From positions 248,001 to 312,000 of the forward strand of contig NZ_FOMI01000001.1 of NCBI RefSeq assembly GCF_900112595.1: a DNA stretch of 64,000 bases, given 5' to 3'. Both the position numbers and the translations under genes were made by a program. This document shows, piece by piece, positions 7,679-17,108 of the stretch (position 1 is its first letter; each line of letters begins with the position of its first letter). The notes under the pieces are model-generated. The model ran no database searches, had not been told where the DNA came from, and saw nothing but the letters and a program-made list of their open reading frames with translations. The DNA is from Algibacter pectinivorans. Lineage in GTDB: Bacteria > Bacteroidota > Bacteroidia > Flavobacteriales > Flavobacteriaceae.

Positions 7679-8758
7679 TTATACTTTACTAGCCCCCAAA
7701 CCAATAACGTCGCAAATATACTGTCCATTTTGACAATATGCAACTAATTCATTCTGAATGAATTCTAACACCGAAGTAGCCTCATTCTCTGGGTACAGCA
7801 CATGTACATTTGCTCCAGCATCTAAAGTAAAACATATTTTTGATCCTGTGCTCTTTCTATATTCCCAAATTTTATTAATAATTTCTAAGGTATTGGGTTT
7901 CATCAAAATAAAGTACGGCATACTTGTCATCATCATAGCATGAAGCGTTAATGCTTCGCTTTCTACAAGCGCTATAAATGCATCTAGATCGCCTTCCTTT
8001 AAAATAGAAATCATATACGAAAGGTTAGTATGAGCCTGTTTAAAACGCTCTTGAGCAAACGGGTGACCATGCATTAAATTATGACCAATAGTACTGCTTA
8101 CCTGCTTTTCGCCTTTATCGACCAACAAAATAGTGTCTTGATAGTTTTTAAATTTTGAATGGACTTGATACGGATATTTTACACCATATAGATTTGAACT
8201 TCCTGTAATAGCATCATGCTTTCCCCAAACAACCAAATCGCCTTCCAAACTTCTGCATGCGCTTCCTGAACCTAAACGTGCTAAAAACGATGCTTTTTTA
8301 GTAAAATCTTCTTTTGAAATATCTAGACTTAATTCCTCTTCAATACTCATTAAACACAAGGCCAAAGCGCTCATGCCCGATGCCGAAGACGCTATACCAG
8401 AACTATGCGGAAACGTATTTGTGGTTTCTATTTTAAAATGATAATCTTTTAAAAATGGTAAATAAACGTCTATACGTTTAAAAAAGGTTTCAATTTTTGG
8501 TTTAAAATCGTCCTTTTTCTCATTATCTAAAAACACATCAAACGAAAAACCACTAGCATCCTCTTTTTTAGAAAAGCTAACTTTTGTTGTGGTTTTACAA
8601 TGGTTTAGGGTAAAACTTATAGAAGGGTTTTCTGGAATTTGATGTTCCTTTTTACCCCAGTATTTAACTAACGCGATATTACTTGGTGACGACCAGGTAA
8701 AACTTCCGTTGTCAATTGAATTTGTATATTTTTTTGGAATGAAATGTTCTTCTACCAT
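7679..8758 (-). CDS. mvaD: Diphosphomevalonate decarboxylase
   Basis: 359 residues. The start region PSNIALVKYWGKK (25-37) followed by NPSISFTL is the signature of this GHMP-family enzyme, and SSGIASSASGMSALA (about 118-132) is the phosphate-binding loop. It decarboxylates mevalonate diphosphate to isopentenyl diphosphate. It is 3 bases downstream of the DUF1697 gene and 70 bases upstream of mevalonate kinase, showing that this organism uses the mevalonate rather than the MEP route, as marine flavobacteria do. Confidence 0.93.
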   Translation of the reverse strand: MVEEHFIPKKYTNSIDNGSFTWSSPSNIALVKYWGKKEHQIPENPSISFTLNHCKTTTKVSFSKKEDASGFSFDVFLDNEKKDDFKPKIETFFKRIDVYLPFLKDYHFKIETTNTFPHSSGIASSASGMSALALCLMSIEEELSLDISKEDFTKKASFLARLGSGSACRSLEGDLVVWGKHDAITGSSNLYGVKYPYQVHSKFKNYQDTILLVDKGEKQVSSTIGHNLMHGHPFAQERFKQAHTNLSYMISILKEGDLDAFIALVESEALTLHAMMMTSMPYFILMKPNTLEIINKIWEYRKSTGSKICFTLDAGANVHVLYPENEATSVLEFIQNELVAYCQNGQYICDVIGLGASKV

Positions 8759-8761
8759 AAA

Positions 8762-9298
8762 TTAATTATCAGCTGACAAAGATAATAACTTTACCATAGT
8801 TTTATAATTTCTTGCTGTAGCTGTAATTTTTAATTTTCGTTCGAAAAAATTATTACTGCATTTAGCCTTCCCATAACCCACAGAACTGTACAAATAGACA
8901 ACCTTATTAATTATATAAAAAGTTTCATTTGGAAACGATAATTTTGAAACATCCTCTACTAGTTTTGCATCGGGCTTACTATACAGCAACATGAAATAAC
9001 TTTTTTCTTTCTGCTCTTCTAAAAACGGGCAACTATCAAAAACGTATTGCAATTCTTTTGGAGTTAGCACTAAAATCGGCACTTCAAACCCAAAATGAGA
9101 TTTAATAGCATTATAAATTGTGGTTTCTAAACTTGCTTCTTCTCCTTCTGAAGATTGAAAAATCACATTGCCAGTTTGTATATAAGTTTGCACATTTACC
9201 AAGCCTTCTTTTAGCAGTAAACCTCTTAGTTCTGCCATTGGGATTTTATGCTTCCCACTAACGTTTATACCTCTTAAAAGCGCGATGTATGTATTCAT
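8762..9298 (-). CDS. DUF1697 family protein
   Basis: 178 residues. The N-terminus MNTYIALLRGINVSGKHKI with following PMAELR and TGNVIFQS is the diagnostic pattern of DUF1697. No function is established for the family. The protein is soluble, without signal peptide. It is packed between the FAD oxidoreductase (36 bases) and mvaD (3 bases), so it is co-transcribed, but that says little about its job. Confidence 0.85.
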   Translation of the reverse strand: MNTYIALLRGINVSGKHKIPMAELRGLLLKEGLVNVQTYIQTGNVIFQSSEGEEASLETTIYNAIKSHFGFEVPILVLTPKELQYVFDSCPFLEEQKEKSYFMLLYSKPDAKLVEDVSKLSFPNETFYIINKVVYLYSSVGYGKAKCSNNFFERKLKITATARNYKTMVKLLSLSADN

Positions 9299-9334
9299 TA
9301 TTTTGGTTTAATAAGAATAGTGAAACTAGAACAC

Positions 9335-10546
9335 CTATTGTGCAATACTTTTTGCAGCAATGTAAGCACCTGTCCATGCATTTTGAAAATTAAAACCGCC
9401 AGTAATAGCGTCTACATTTATAACCTCGCCTGCAAAATATAAGTTTTTAACACGTTTGCTTTCAAAGGTTTTAAAATCAATTTCTTTAAGATTAACACCT
9501 CCTGCGGTAACAAACTCTTCTTTAAAAGTGCTTTTTCCATCTACCATAAAAACAGCTTGGGTTAACTGACCTGCTAAATTCTCTAATTTTGCTTTATTTA
9601 AATCGGCCCAACGGGTTTCTATGTCCATACCCGAAGCCAATACCAACTTATGCCATAGTCGCTTAGGAATATCAAATTGTGTAGACTTAAACACCGTTTT
9701 TTTTGCTAAATCTTGCTTAAGCGTTTTTAAAACCTCTAAACAGTCATTAAACGTTTGCCTTATAAAATTAATTTCTATTTGAAATTTATAATCTCGTTTT
9801 GCTAATTCTAAAGCTCCAAATGCCGATAGTTTTAAAATAGAAGGCGCGCTCATACCCCAATGCGTAATTAACAAAGGGCCTTCGCTCCACAAATTAGTAT
9901 CTAAAACCTTTACCTCAACATCTTGAGCCACCACACCCGGAATATCCTGTATACGCTCATCCTTTATATTAAATGTAAATAATGAAGGTACTGGTTGCGA
10001 AATGGTATGCCCTAAAGACTCTAAAAGATTCCAAATTTTAGGATTACTACCAGTAGCTATTAACACCATATTGGTTATAAAATCGCCTTGAGAGGTTTGA
10101 ATTTTAAATTGTTGGTCTTGCGGATTAATAGCTTTTACAATATGACTGTATAATACCTCAACCCGATGCTTTTCGGCTTCATGTAAAAAACAATCGATAA
10201 TGGTTTGCGATGAATTGGATACCGGAAACATTCTACCATCATCCTCTATTTTAAGTTCGACACCACGTTTTTCAAACCACTCGATAGTATCGCCCGTCAT
10301 AAACTGGTGAAACGGCCCTAAAAGTTCTTTTTCGCCTCGCGGATAGTTTTGAGTTAATTCTTTAGGAATAAATTCGGCATGTGTTACATTACAGCGTCCA
10401 CCACCAGAAACTTTAACTTTTGCTAAACCCTCTTTACTACGCTCTAAAATGGCAACTTTTAAATTTGGATTTTGTTCTGCAATATTAATGGCTGCAAAAA
10501 AACCTGCAGCGCCACCACCTACTACAATAACGTCTTTAAACGTCAT
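9335..10546 (-). CDS. NAD(P)/FAD-dependent oxidoreductase, HI0933/YhiN family
   Basis: 403 residues. VVGGGAAGFFAA (8-19) is the FAD Rossmann loop; SGGGRCNVTH (about 47-56) is the signature of the HI0933/YhiN (BaiN-like) flavoproteins, and the C-terminal GGFNFQNAWTGAYIAA completes the FAD site. The TAGGVNLKEID stretch before it is also family-typical. Some members are annotated as aminoacetone oxidases; the substrate is unclear. Its ATG overlaps the GDPD stop by 4 bases, which implies translational coupling. Confidence 0.87.
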   Translation of the reverse strand: MTFKDVIVVGGGAAGFFAAINIAEQNPNLKVAILERSKEGLAKVKVSGGGRCNVTHAEFIPKELTQNYPRGEKELLGPFHQFMTGDTIEWFEKRGVELKIEDDGRMFPVSNSSQTIIDCFLHEAEKHRVEVLYSHIVKAINPQDQQFKIQTSQGDFITNMVLIATGSNPKIWNLLESLGHTISQPVPSLFTFNIKDERIQDIPGVVAQDVEVKVLDTNLWSEGPLLITHWGMSAPSILKLSAFGALELAKRDYKFQIEINFIRQTFNDCLEVLKTLKQDLAKKTVFKSTQFDIPKRLWHKLVLASGMDIETRWADLNKAKLENLAGQLTQAVFMVDGKSTFKEEFVTAGGVNLKEIDFKTFESKRVKNLYFAGEVINVDAITGGFNFQNAWTGAYIAAKSIAQ

Positions 10547-11229
10547 ATTCTATCTGGATAATCAGAAATTATACCATCAACCCCATAAGATTTTATACGC
10601 TCTAAAGGTTTTAAGTTATTTACCGTAAACGCAAATACTTTAAATTCTTCTTTTAATTCTGCAACAATCTCTTCTGTTAACATAGTATAATCGGCATGAA
10701 TACTAACTGCCTTTATGGTTTTAGCAAAAGTAACAGCTCTATTTAGGTTTCTATCTGTAAGCACACCTAAAGGAATTTTATCGTTTATATCGTAAACCTC
10801 TTTTAGTAAATCTTCTTGAAAACTAGACACTAAAATATTACTATAATCCCAACCTTTTTTATCTACATAAAAGGTAATAATTCTGGCCGCTTCCTTGGCT
10901 GTATCTTGACCTTTAAGCTCTATATTTAACAAGCACTTATTATCTACAAACGCTAAAACTTCTGCTAAAGATGGAATTTGATAAGTCCCCTTAGTTTTAA
11001 GTTTTTTTAAAGCGTTAAGCGAATGTTTAGCGACCTCTCCCGTACCATCGGTAATTCTATCGACAGTAAAATCATGAAAAACAACCAACTGTCCGGAAGC
11101 ACAACGATGTACATCTATTTCAATGCCATCAACCTTTAAGCTTAAGCCTTTTTTAATAGATTCTAAAGTGTTTTCGGTTAAATGCCCTTTGGCCCCTCTA
11201 TGTCCGATTTTTAAAATATTACTTGTCAT
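10543..11229 (-). CDS. Glycerophosphodiester phosphodiesterase
   Basis: 228 residues, GDPD TIM barrel. GHRGAKGHLTENT (9-21) holds the catalytic His10 and Arg11 and metal ligand Glu; DGIEIDVH gives the second metal site and VVFHDFTVDR the second catalytic histidine. There is no signal peptide, so it acts in the cytoplasm on glycerophosphodiesters, giving glycerol-3-phosphate, which could feed the glpD product encoded 20 kb away. It overlaps the thioesterase gene by 11 bases and the FAD gene by 4. Confidence 0.9.
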   Translation of the reverse strand: MTSNILKIGHRGAKGHLTENTLESIKKGLSLKVDGIEIDVHRCASGQLVVFHDFTVDRITDGTGEVAKHSLNALKKLKTKGTYQIPSLAEVLAFVDNKCLLNIELKGQDTAKEAARIITFYVDKKGWDYSNILVSSFQEDLLKEVYDINDKIPLGVLTDRNLNRAVTFAKTIKAVSIHADYTMLTEEIVAELKEEFKVFAFTVNNLKPLERIKSYGVDGIISDYPDRI

Positions 11230-12091
11230 TTTTAATAGGTCTTATTAATCCTTCTTGAGCCACTGTGGCTATTAATTTACCATCTCTAGTAAAAATATTT
11301 CCTCTTGCAAATCCCCTTGCGCTCGAGGCACTTGGAGATTCCATAGTATAAAGCATCCAGTCTGAAAAATCGAATTCTCTAAAAAACCACATGGAGTGAT
11401 CTAAGCTGGCAGTTATTGTATTACCCCAATGCGCTTTACTAGCATGCGGGTTTAATGTTGCTGTTAAAATATTGTAATCTGATATATACGTTAAAATTTG
11501 CTGTTTTGTTGCCAAATCAAGCCCCTTAACATCTCCTTTTAATTTAAACCACACATCGTAATTTGGTGGTAAATCCTTTTGATCTAATGGGTTTACAAAG
11601 GTCGTTGGTTTAAATTCAATAGGGCGTTTAATTGACAAAAAAGATTGTATGCCTTTAGGTAAATTTTCGCCATATTTCTCATACATATCCGTCCAACTTA
11701 ATAACTCTTCTGGTTGTTTTATGTTGGGTTTTAATTCAATTTGATGATTATACCCTGCCTCTTTTTTATGAAAAGATGCCGATAAAATAAAAATAGTTGT
11801 ATCCTTTTGATGTGCCGTTACACGTCTTACCGAAAAACTTCCGCCGTCTCTAACAATACTTACATTATAGGTTATTGGGAGTTCTAAATCGCCTGCCTCT
11901 AAAAAATAAGCATGCATAGAATGTAAAACTCTTTGATTTGTAATAGTACGACTTGCCGCATTTATAGCTTGAGCCAAAACCTGCCCACCAAATACAATTG
12001 GACTTCCAATAGTTTTGCTAACCCCGTTAAATTCGTTATCGCCTATTTTCTCTAATACTAAAAGTTTTAATAAGTCGTTAACTGTGGTCAT
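11219..12091 (-). CDS. tesB: Acyl-CoA thioesterase II (TesB-like)
   Basis: 290 residues, double hot-dog fold. The pattern GGQVLAQAINAA (36-47), HSMHAYFLEAGD and LDHSMWFFREFD near the end are typical of TesB; the C-terminal SSARGFARGNIFTRDGKL with VAQEG is also family-typical. It hydrolyses medium/long acyl-CoA to free acid and CoA in the cytoplasm. First gene of the overlapping run that leads into the mevalonate genes. Confidence 0.9.
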   Translation of the reverse strand: MTTVNDLLKLLVLEKIGDNEFNGVSKTIGSPIVFGGQVLAQAINAASRTITNQRVLHSMHAYFLEAGDLELPITYNVSIVRDGGSFSVRRVTAHQKDTTIFILSASFHKKEAGYNHQIELKPNIKQPEELLSWTDMYEKYGENLPKGIQSFLSIKRPIEFKPTTFVNPLDQKDLPPNYDVWFKLKGDVKGLDLATKQQILTYISDYNILTATLNPHASKAHWGNTITASLDHSMWFFREFDFSDWMLYTMESPSASSARGFARGNIFTRDGKLIATVAQEGLIRPIKNDK

Positions 12092-12172
12092 ATCTTACTT
12101 TAAATTAATCAATACCTTATAATATCAAAAATATGTGTGTAAATTTACCACTATAAATTTTGACTACCTAAA

Positions 12173-13015
12173 ATGAATAAACTTCTAATTCTATTTTTCC
12201 TGATTATTTCTAGCTGTGATACCGGTAAACTAAATATTATCACAGATCTTCCTAAAACCCTAAACGAGGTTTCCGGAACCGAAACTACCCAACAGACCAA
12301 TTTAATCTGGATGTTAAATGATAGTGGCAACAAAGCTAGAATTTACGGCATAAATAAAAAAGGAAAAATTGAAAAAGAATTAAAAATTAATGCTAAAAAC
12401 CACGATTGGGAAGATTTAGCATCAGATCATGTAGGAAACATTTACATTGGAGATTTTGGAAATAATCAAAACAAAAGAACAAATCTTACAATATTGAAAG
12501 TTAATGGCGAAGATTTAGATAAGGACGGTAAAATTGATATAGAACGCATATCGTTTAAATACCCAAAACAAGATAAATTCCCGCCCAAAAAGAAACAGAT
12601 GTTTTTTGATTGCGAATCGTTTTTTTACTACAACAACAGCTTATACCTGTTTACCAAGAGCAGGGTTCGTGGTAATTTTGGAAAAACAGATTTATACAAA
12701 ATACCAGCAACTCCAGGACACCATGTTGCAGAATACATCAATTCATTTAACTCTTGCGACGATTCTGGTTGTTGGATTACCTCGGCAGATATTAGTGATG
12801 ATGGTAAACACGTGGTGCTACTTTCTCCAATGGCGGCTATTGTTTTTTCTAATTTTACCTCAGATGATTTTTTTACAGGAGACGTTAAGCGCTATGATTT
12901 TACTTTCGACTCGCAAAAGGAAGGTGTTTGTTTTACCGACAACAATACGCTTTTAATAACCGATGAAAAAGCCCATGGTGCCGGCGGAAACTTATATAGC
13001 TTTAGCTTAAATTAA
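12173..13015 (+). CDS. Putative lipoprotein, beta-propeller-like
   Basis: 280 residues. The N-terminus is a lipoprotein signal ending in the lipobox ISSC (Cys15), followed by Asp, so it is exported and lipidated. The mature part is rich in Trp/Asp repeats such as WMLNDSGN, WEDLASD and IYIGDFGNN, which recall SdiA-regulated or NHL/propeller-type surface proteins, but no named family is recognised with certainty. It is the only plus-strand gene in this stretch, lying between the divergent tesB-like gene and the convergent thioredoxin gene (14 bases). Confidence 0.75.
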   Translation: MNKLLILFFLIISSCDTGKLNIITDLPKTLNEVSGTETTQQTNLIWMLNDSGNKARIYGINKKGKIEKELKINAKNHDWEDLASDHVGNIYIGDFGNNQNKRTNLTILKVNGEDLDKDGKIDIERISFKYPKQDKFPPKKKQMFFDCESFFYYNNSLYLFTKSRVRGNFGKTDLYKIPATPGHHVAEYINSFNSCDDSGCWITSADISDDGKHVVLLSPMAAIVFSNFTSDDFFTGDVKRYDFTFDSQKEGVCFTDNNTLLITDEKAHGAGGNLYSFSLN

Positions 13016-13029
13016 GCTTAAAAGTTTAA

Positions 13030-13329
13030 TTAGCTATGGGTCTCTATTACATTTACAATGTCACTTTTTTGTAACACACCAGATTGCCTCCATTTAGGAA
13101 CACCACCTTTAAACAAAATCATGGTTGGTACGCTACGCACTTGGTATTTTGTAGCCAATTCTTGATTTTTATCAATATCCACTTTTACTATTTTTACAGC
13201 GTCGCCTAACTGCGCCTTAACATCTTTTAAAATAGGCATAAGCGCTTGACAAGGCCCACACCATGTTCCAAAAAAATCTACTAAAACAACGTCTTCCGAA
13301 GTTATTATATCTTTAAAACTACTTTTCAT
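13030..13329 (-). CDS. trxA: Thioredoxin
   Basis: 99 residues, close to the family's usual 105. WCGPCQ gives the active cysteines C24 and C27, and SVPTMILF holds the cis-proline. No signal peptide, so a cytosolic disulfide reductant. It is well placed to serve the two MsrA, MsrB and other thiol enzymes encoded in the next 9 kb, which need thioredoxin for recycling; that link is inference. Confidence 0.93.
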   Translation of the reverse strand: MKSSFKDIITSEDVVLVDFFGTWCGPCQALMPILKDVKAQLGDAVKIVKVDIDKNQELATKYQVRSVPTMILFKGGVPKWRQSGVLQKSDIVNVIETHS

Positions 13330-13390
13330 AAATTACAATTTCTTGATATTTTAGTCGAAATTATCCTTATAAAATTACACCATTTTCAGC

Positions 13391-16300
13391 TTAAAAACCA
13401 AAACCAACTTTAAACGCAAAACGTAAACCATCATCGCTATTAAAAGCAGATAAGTTAAATGTAACTACATCGGCGGCATTTGCAAAAACCCCACCACCTA
13501 TTGAGGTATTCCATCTGTTTGCGTTAAACGTATTATTAAAAACAAGATTGTTATCTACCCAAACTCTACCATAATCAAAACCCGTATACACACCAACATT
13601 TAAAGGCAGTAATCCTGTTTTAAACTTTTTTAAATTTAAACGTAAATCTGTACTTTGATAAAATGATCTTTTACCAGAAAAACGTTCGTTTCTAAAACCA
13701 CGAAGTCCATTATTGGCTCCTAAACTAGCCGCTTGATAAAACTCGAAATTATCCCCAAAAATTAAATGGGCTTTTGCCAACGTTGCCAATACTAAGTGAC
13801 CACTAGCAGATATTTTATAATCGAATCCTAGCTCTGGAATTAAATACGTAAAACCTTTTGAATCTTCTAAATTAGTGGTGTACCCTAATTGTAGTTGGGT
13901 TTGAATACCCGAAGTAGGAAATGCTTCGCTATCTTTATTTCGGAAACTATATGTCGCATCAACACCAACAAAATCCTTTTGGTTTTCTTCACCGTTTGCA
14001 ACGTAAAAATCATTAATAAATCTATTGTTAGTTTCTTCTACCTCTATAGATTCGTAACTAACACCTAACTTAATATGGGCTCCAAATTTTCCACGCCAGT
14101 TTAAACTAGGCGCAAATTTTATTGTACTTAACTTTACACGATTGTAATCTAAATTAAAATTATCCTCGTCGTCTACATTTAAATTAGGTGTACTATTACC
14201 ATAACCAAAGAAATTTATGGCGTAGTTAGGGCTCGTAAATTTAGCATTTAAGCCTAAATTCCATTGCCCTACTATATTGGCAAATTCGCCATTATACTCA
14301 AAATCAAATCCACTAGTAGCAAAATAATAAGCACCCGAAAAGCTATGTTGCGAGCTAAAAGGATTACGCTCAAAACCATAATTAGTTAGCACGTTTAAAA
14401 AACCGAGTTTAAAACCATCATCCGGATTTGCTCCTAATACCGGTGTAAATTGATTGGTACTAAACTTAGCGGTGGTGTAATTATAAACATTAGTATCATA
14501 ATCATCTACTAAACGTTTGCTTCCTTTATTGGTTGTAAATTGATTTTTCTTTGATTTAAAATCGTACATCATAACTTTTTTACCATTTTCGATGGTATAC
14601 GTATCGTTATTTTGATTTCCAACTAGTCTTAACTTAATAAGCTTATCGCCTTTACCGGAAACTCTAAACACATCGTCATCATCCAAACCATACAGCCAAA
14701 TCTCCTTTGTATGCGTTTTGTTATACGTTTGCTCATGTATTACAATTCCCTTTTCGCCATCCTTAATACGGCTTACGGTTACTTTGGTATTTCCGTTTGG
14801 AAAGCGTTCAATTTCAAAAAAATCATCTTTATCGGTTCCTCGTATTAAAGGTATTTTAATTAACGCATTGTAATAGGCATCTGCAGATTCTGGAAGGTTT
14901 TCAAGTCGTGCTTTTATAACCTCTTTTATGTTATCCACTGTTTCGTCTTGAACCTCTTTAGGAAAGGCTTTAAACGCGTTATCCAAAACATTGTCCGTTA
15001 AACTTTTTTGCAAATAGGCTACCTGCTCTTCCCAATCTTTTCGTGTGGTTTCATTTAGCAACATCATATCTAAAGAAAAAGGACTGGAGTTAAAGCCTTT
15101 TACATTTCTAATATCATAGTTAAACCCTTCCATTAACTTTAAAGTTGGGATAATTCTGGTGGCTACATTCATTAAAGCGCCATCGCCCATTACAGAAAAG
15201 GCTTGATCTCTATCTCTAGGAATGGGTCTATAAACCACTTTATCATCTTCCTCAAACTCTGCCCATCTCCATTGATCGACATGTCTATCCCAATCGCCAA
15301 TAACCATATCGAATAAACGGGCTCTTAAAAACATCGTTTGATCTACGACGTATTTCTCATCCTTTCTTAGGTTTTTAATTAGATCGTCGGTACTCTCAAT
15401 CTTATTAGCATTTCCAAAGCTTTTAATATCGCCATGTCCATCGGAAACATGTTCTTCTATCATATATAATTCGTCTCCAAAATCTTCATTAAAACCCTCT
15501 AAAGCTTTTTGTTTTGGCACATAGTATAACACAGGATTAGTATGATAAAGATTAACAGCATCAGACAAACCTCCTGTTACAAATGGTGCGTAAGGATGGG
15601 AACCTGTATAAAAATCTAATAATAAATCTTCGGTAATTGTACCTTCAAACTGCCCTTCAATATATTGATCCTTAAACGCCATAGCTTGTAAATATACCGT
15701 GGCACTTTTTCTTATGGCACGCATAACATAGCGCTTGTCTTCTTTATTTATTAATTGCAATGATTTTGATTGATGTCCACCACCTTTTCTATAAGGCTCT
15801 AAACCACCAAATATAGTATCTAGATTTACAGTTGGCACTTTTACTTTTGTACCATAATACGACCTGTAACGATCGCCCCAAATGTATTTATGAAAACCTG
15901 TTTTAGCGACCTCCTCTTCAGAATACACAGATGCTACCATCTCGTTAGGAAAAGGCTTAAAATCATGATTATATTCTTTTTTATCTTCTGAAAATACTTT
16001 AGTTTGAAAAAGAACCTTGTCGCTTTTAGCTGAGTAAAATCTAACAGCTGATGACCCATCGGTAAAAACATCAAAACGTGCATAACCGGGATCGCTTGAA
16101 GAAAACGCATCAACTACATTTCGAGTTGCTGTAGATTTAGATCCTGCACCACTAATAATTTGAGGTAAATTATCGTGTACTAAATATTGTAAACTATGCT
16201 CGTGCCCAGACACAAAAACGGTTTTATCGTTTTCTTGCGCAAGGGTTACAATACGTTTTTTAAAGGCATTATAATTTTTATATTGCACATCGGCCGGAGA

Positions 16301-17095
16301 TAACCCACTCGTTTTTCGTATTAAATTTTTAAGCGACCCTAAAATAGGAAAAGGTTTTAAATGCGAATTAAAATCGTACTTACCACCATGCGGTCCATTT
16401 GTAAACATAGGGTGATGCATGGCGATAATTGTGGTTTTACCTCGTGCTTTTTTAACTAGGCTTTCAAACTCTTCAAAAAACTTAAATCGCGATTTAATTT
16501 CGCAGTCATCATTTATAGTTGGGTGTTTATCCCAATTGGTTAAATACCATTCGGTATCAACAATAATCATAACAATATCTTCAGAGATTTCAACTTTTTC
16601 TAAAGGGCAACCATCTTCGGGTAAAAATGTGTTTTTTCCTAAAGCGTCTTCAATATATTTTTCTTGTCGTTTTAACCCTATAAGACCTTGGCTATACCAA
16701 TCGTGATTACCAGGTATAAAAATAGTTTCGCCTTTAAAATCTTTTACAGCCTCGGTTTGAACTTTTAATTGATATTCTGCAAATGCGCGTCTCTTATCCT
16801 TTTCGTCTGGAAGCCCTTTAGGATAGATATTATCACCTAAAAAAATAGCTGTACTATTTTTATGTGCTTTGTCCAATTCGGCTTTAAAGGCCTGCACACC
16901 TTGAGATACAGAACCAATTGGCGAATTACCACCATCGCCAATTAAATAAAAGGAATGCGCTATTTCCTTGTCCGGAAAACTAAAACTAGTATCCAAATTG
17001 TTATACTGGGTTTTATAAGTAGCACACGCATTTAAAAAGGTAATGATAACAAATAGTAAAGCTATTTTTGAAAATTTCATTTTAGTTAAATTCAT
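13391..17095 (-). CDS. Metallophosphoesterase / kinase-like / BamA-type barrel fusion, outer-membrane
   Basis: 1234 residues. The start has a lipoprotein-type signal ending LNAC (Cys24). Next comes a calcineurin-like phosphoesterase domain (about 50-330) with all metal motifs: IGDGG, LGDNIY, PGNHDW, MHHPMF and SGHEHS. The middle (about 520-720) contains IGDWDRHVDQW and PIPRDRDQAF, which resemble the catalytic DRH/DRDQ patterns of secreted atypical kinases, though this is only motif likeness. The last 350 residues are beta-rich, with GLRGFRNERFSGKRSF near the end (a surface-antigen/BamA-like L6 motif variant) and a final aromatic residue, so it should form an outer-membrane barrel. Related large proteins occur in flavobacteria; the substrate is unknown. 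It lies 13 bases past the aldo-keto reductase gene. Confidence 0.82.
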   Translation of the reverse strand: MNLTKMKFSKIALLFVIITFLNACATYKTQYNNLDTSFSFPDKEIAHSFYLIGDGGNSPIGSVSQGVQAFKAELDKAHKNSTAIFLGDNIYPKGLPDEKDKRRAFAEYQLKVQTEAVKDFKGETIFIPGNHDWYSQGLIGLKRQEKYIEDALGKNTFLPEDGCPLEKVEISEDIVMIIVDTEWYLTNWDKHPTINDDCEIKSRFKFFEEFESLVKKARGKTTIIAMHHPMFTNGPHGGKYDFNSHLKPFPILGSLKNLIRKTSGLSPADVQYKNYNAFKKRIVTLAQENDKTVFVSGHEHSLQYLVHDNLPQIISGAGSKSTATRNVVDAFSSSDPGYARFDVFTDGSSAVRFYSAKSDKVLFQTKVFSEDKKEYNHDFKPFPNEMVASVYSEEEVAKTGFHKYIWGDRYRSYYGTKVKVPTVNLDTIFGGLEPYRKGGGHQSKSLQLINKEDKRYVMRAIRKSATVYLQAMAFKDQYIEGQFEGTITEDLLLDFYTGSHPYAPFVTGGLSDAVNLYHTNPVLYYVPKQKALEGFNEDFGDELYMIEEHVSDGHGDIKSFGNANKIESTDDLIKNLRKDEKYVVDQTMFLRARLFDMVIGDWDRHVDQWRWAEFEEDDKVVYRPIPRDRDQAFSVMGDGALMNVATRIIPTLKLMEGFNYDIRNVKGFNSSPFSLDMMLLNETTRKDWEEQVAYLQKSLTDNVLDNAFKAFPKEVQDETVDNIKEVIKARLENLPESADAYYNALIKIPLIRGTDKDDFFEIERFPNGNTKVTVSRIKDGEKGIVIHEQTYNKTHTKEIWLYGLDDDDVFRVSGKGDKLIKLRLVGNQNNDTYTIENGKKVMMYDFKSKKNQFTTNKGSKRLVDDYDTNVYNYTTAKFSTNQFTPVLGANPDDGFKLGFLNVLTNYGFERNPFSSQHSFSGAYYFATSGFDFEYNGEFANIVGQWNLGLNAKFTSPNYAINFFGYGNSTPNLNVDDEDNFNLDYNRVKLSTIKFAPSLNWRGKFGAHIKLGVSYESIEVEETNNRFINDFYVANGEENQKDFVGVDATYSFRNKDSEAFPTSGIQTQLQLGYTTNLEDSKGFTYLIPELGFDYKISASGHLVLATLAKAHLIFGDNFEFYQAASLGANNGLRGFRNERFSGKRSFYQSTDLRLNLKKFKTGLLPLNVGVYTGFDYGRVWVDNNLVFNNTFNANRWNTSIGGGVFANAADVVTFNLSAFNSDDGLRFAFKVGFGF

Positions 17096-17108
17096 TTAAT
17101 AATTTTAT

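Noticed and set aside
12606-12956. Open frame of 116 residues overlapping the lipoprotein
   Set aside because: Out-of-frame shadow of the lipoprotein gene, cysteine- and leucine-rich by chance.
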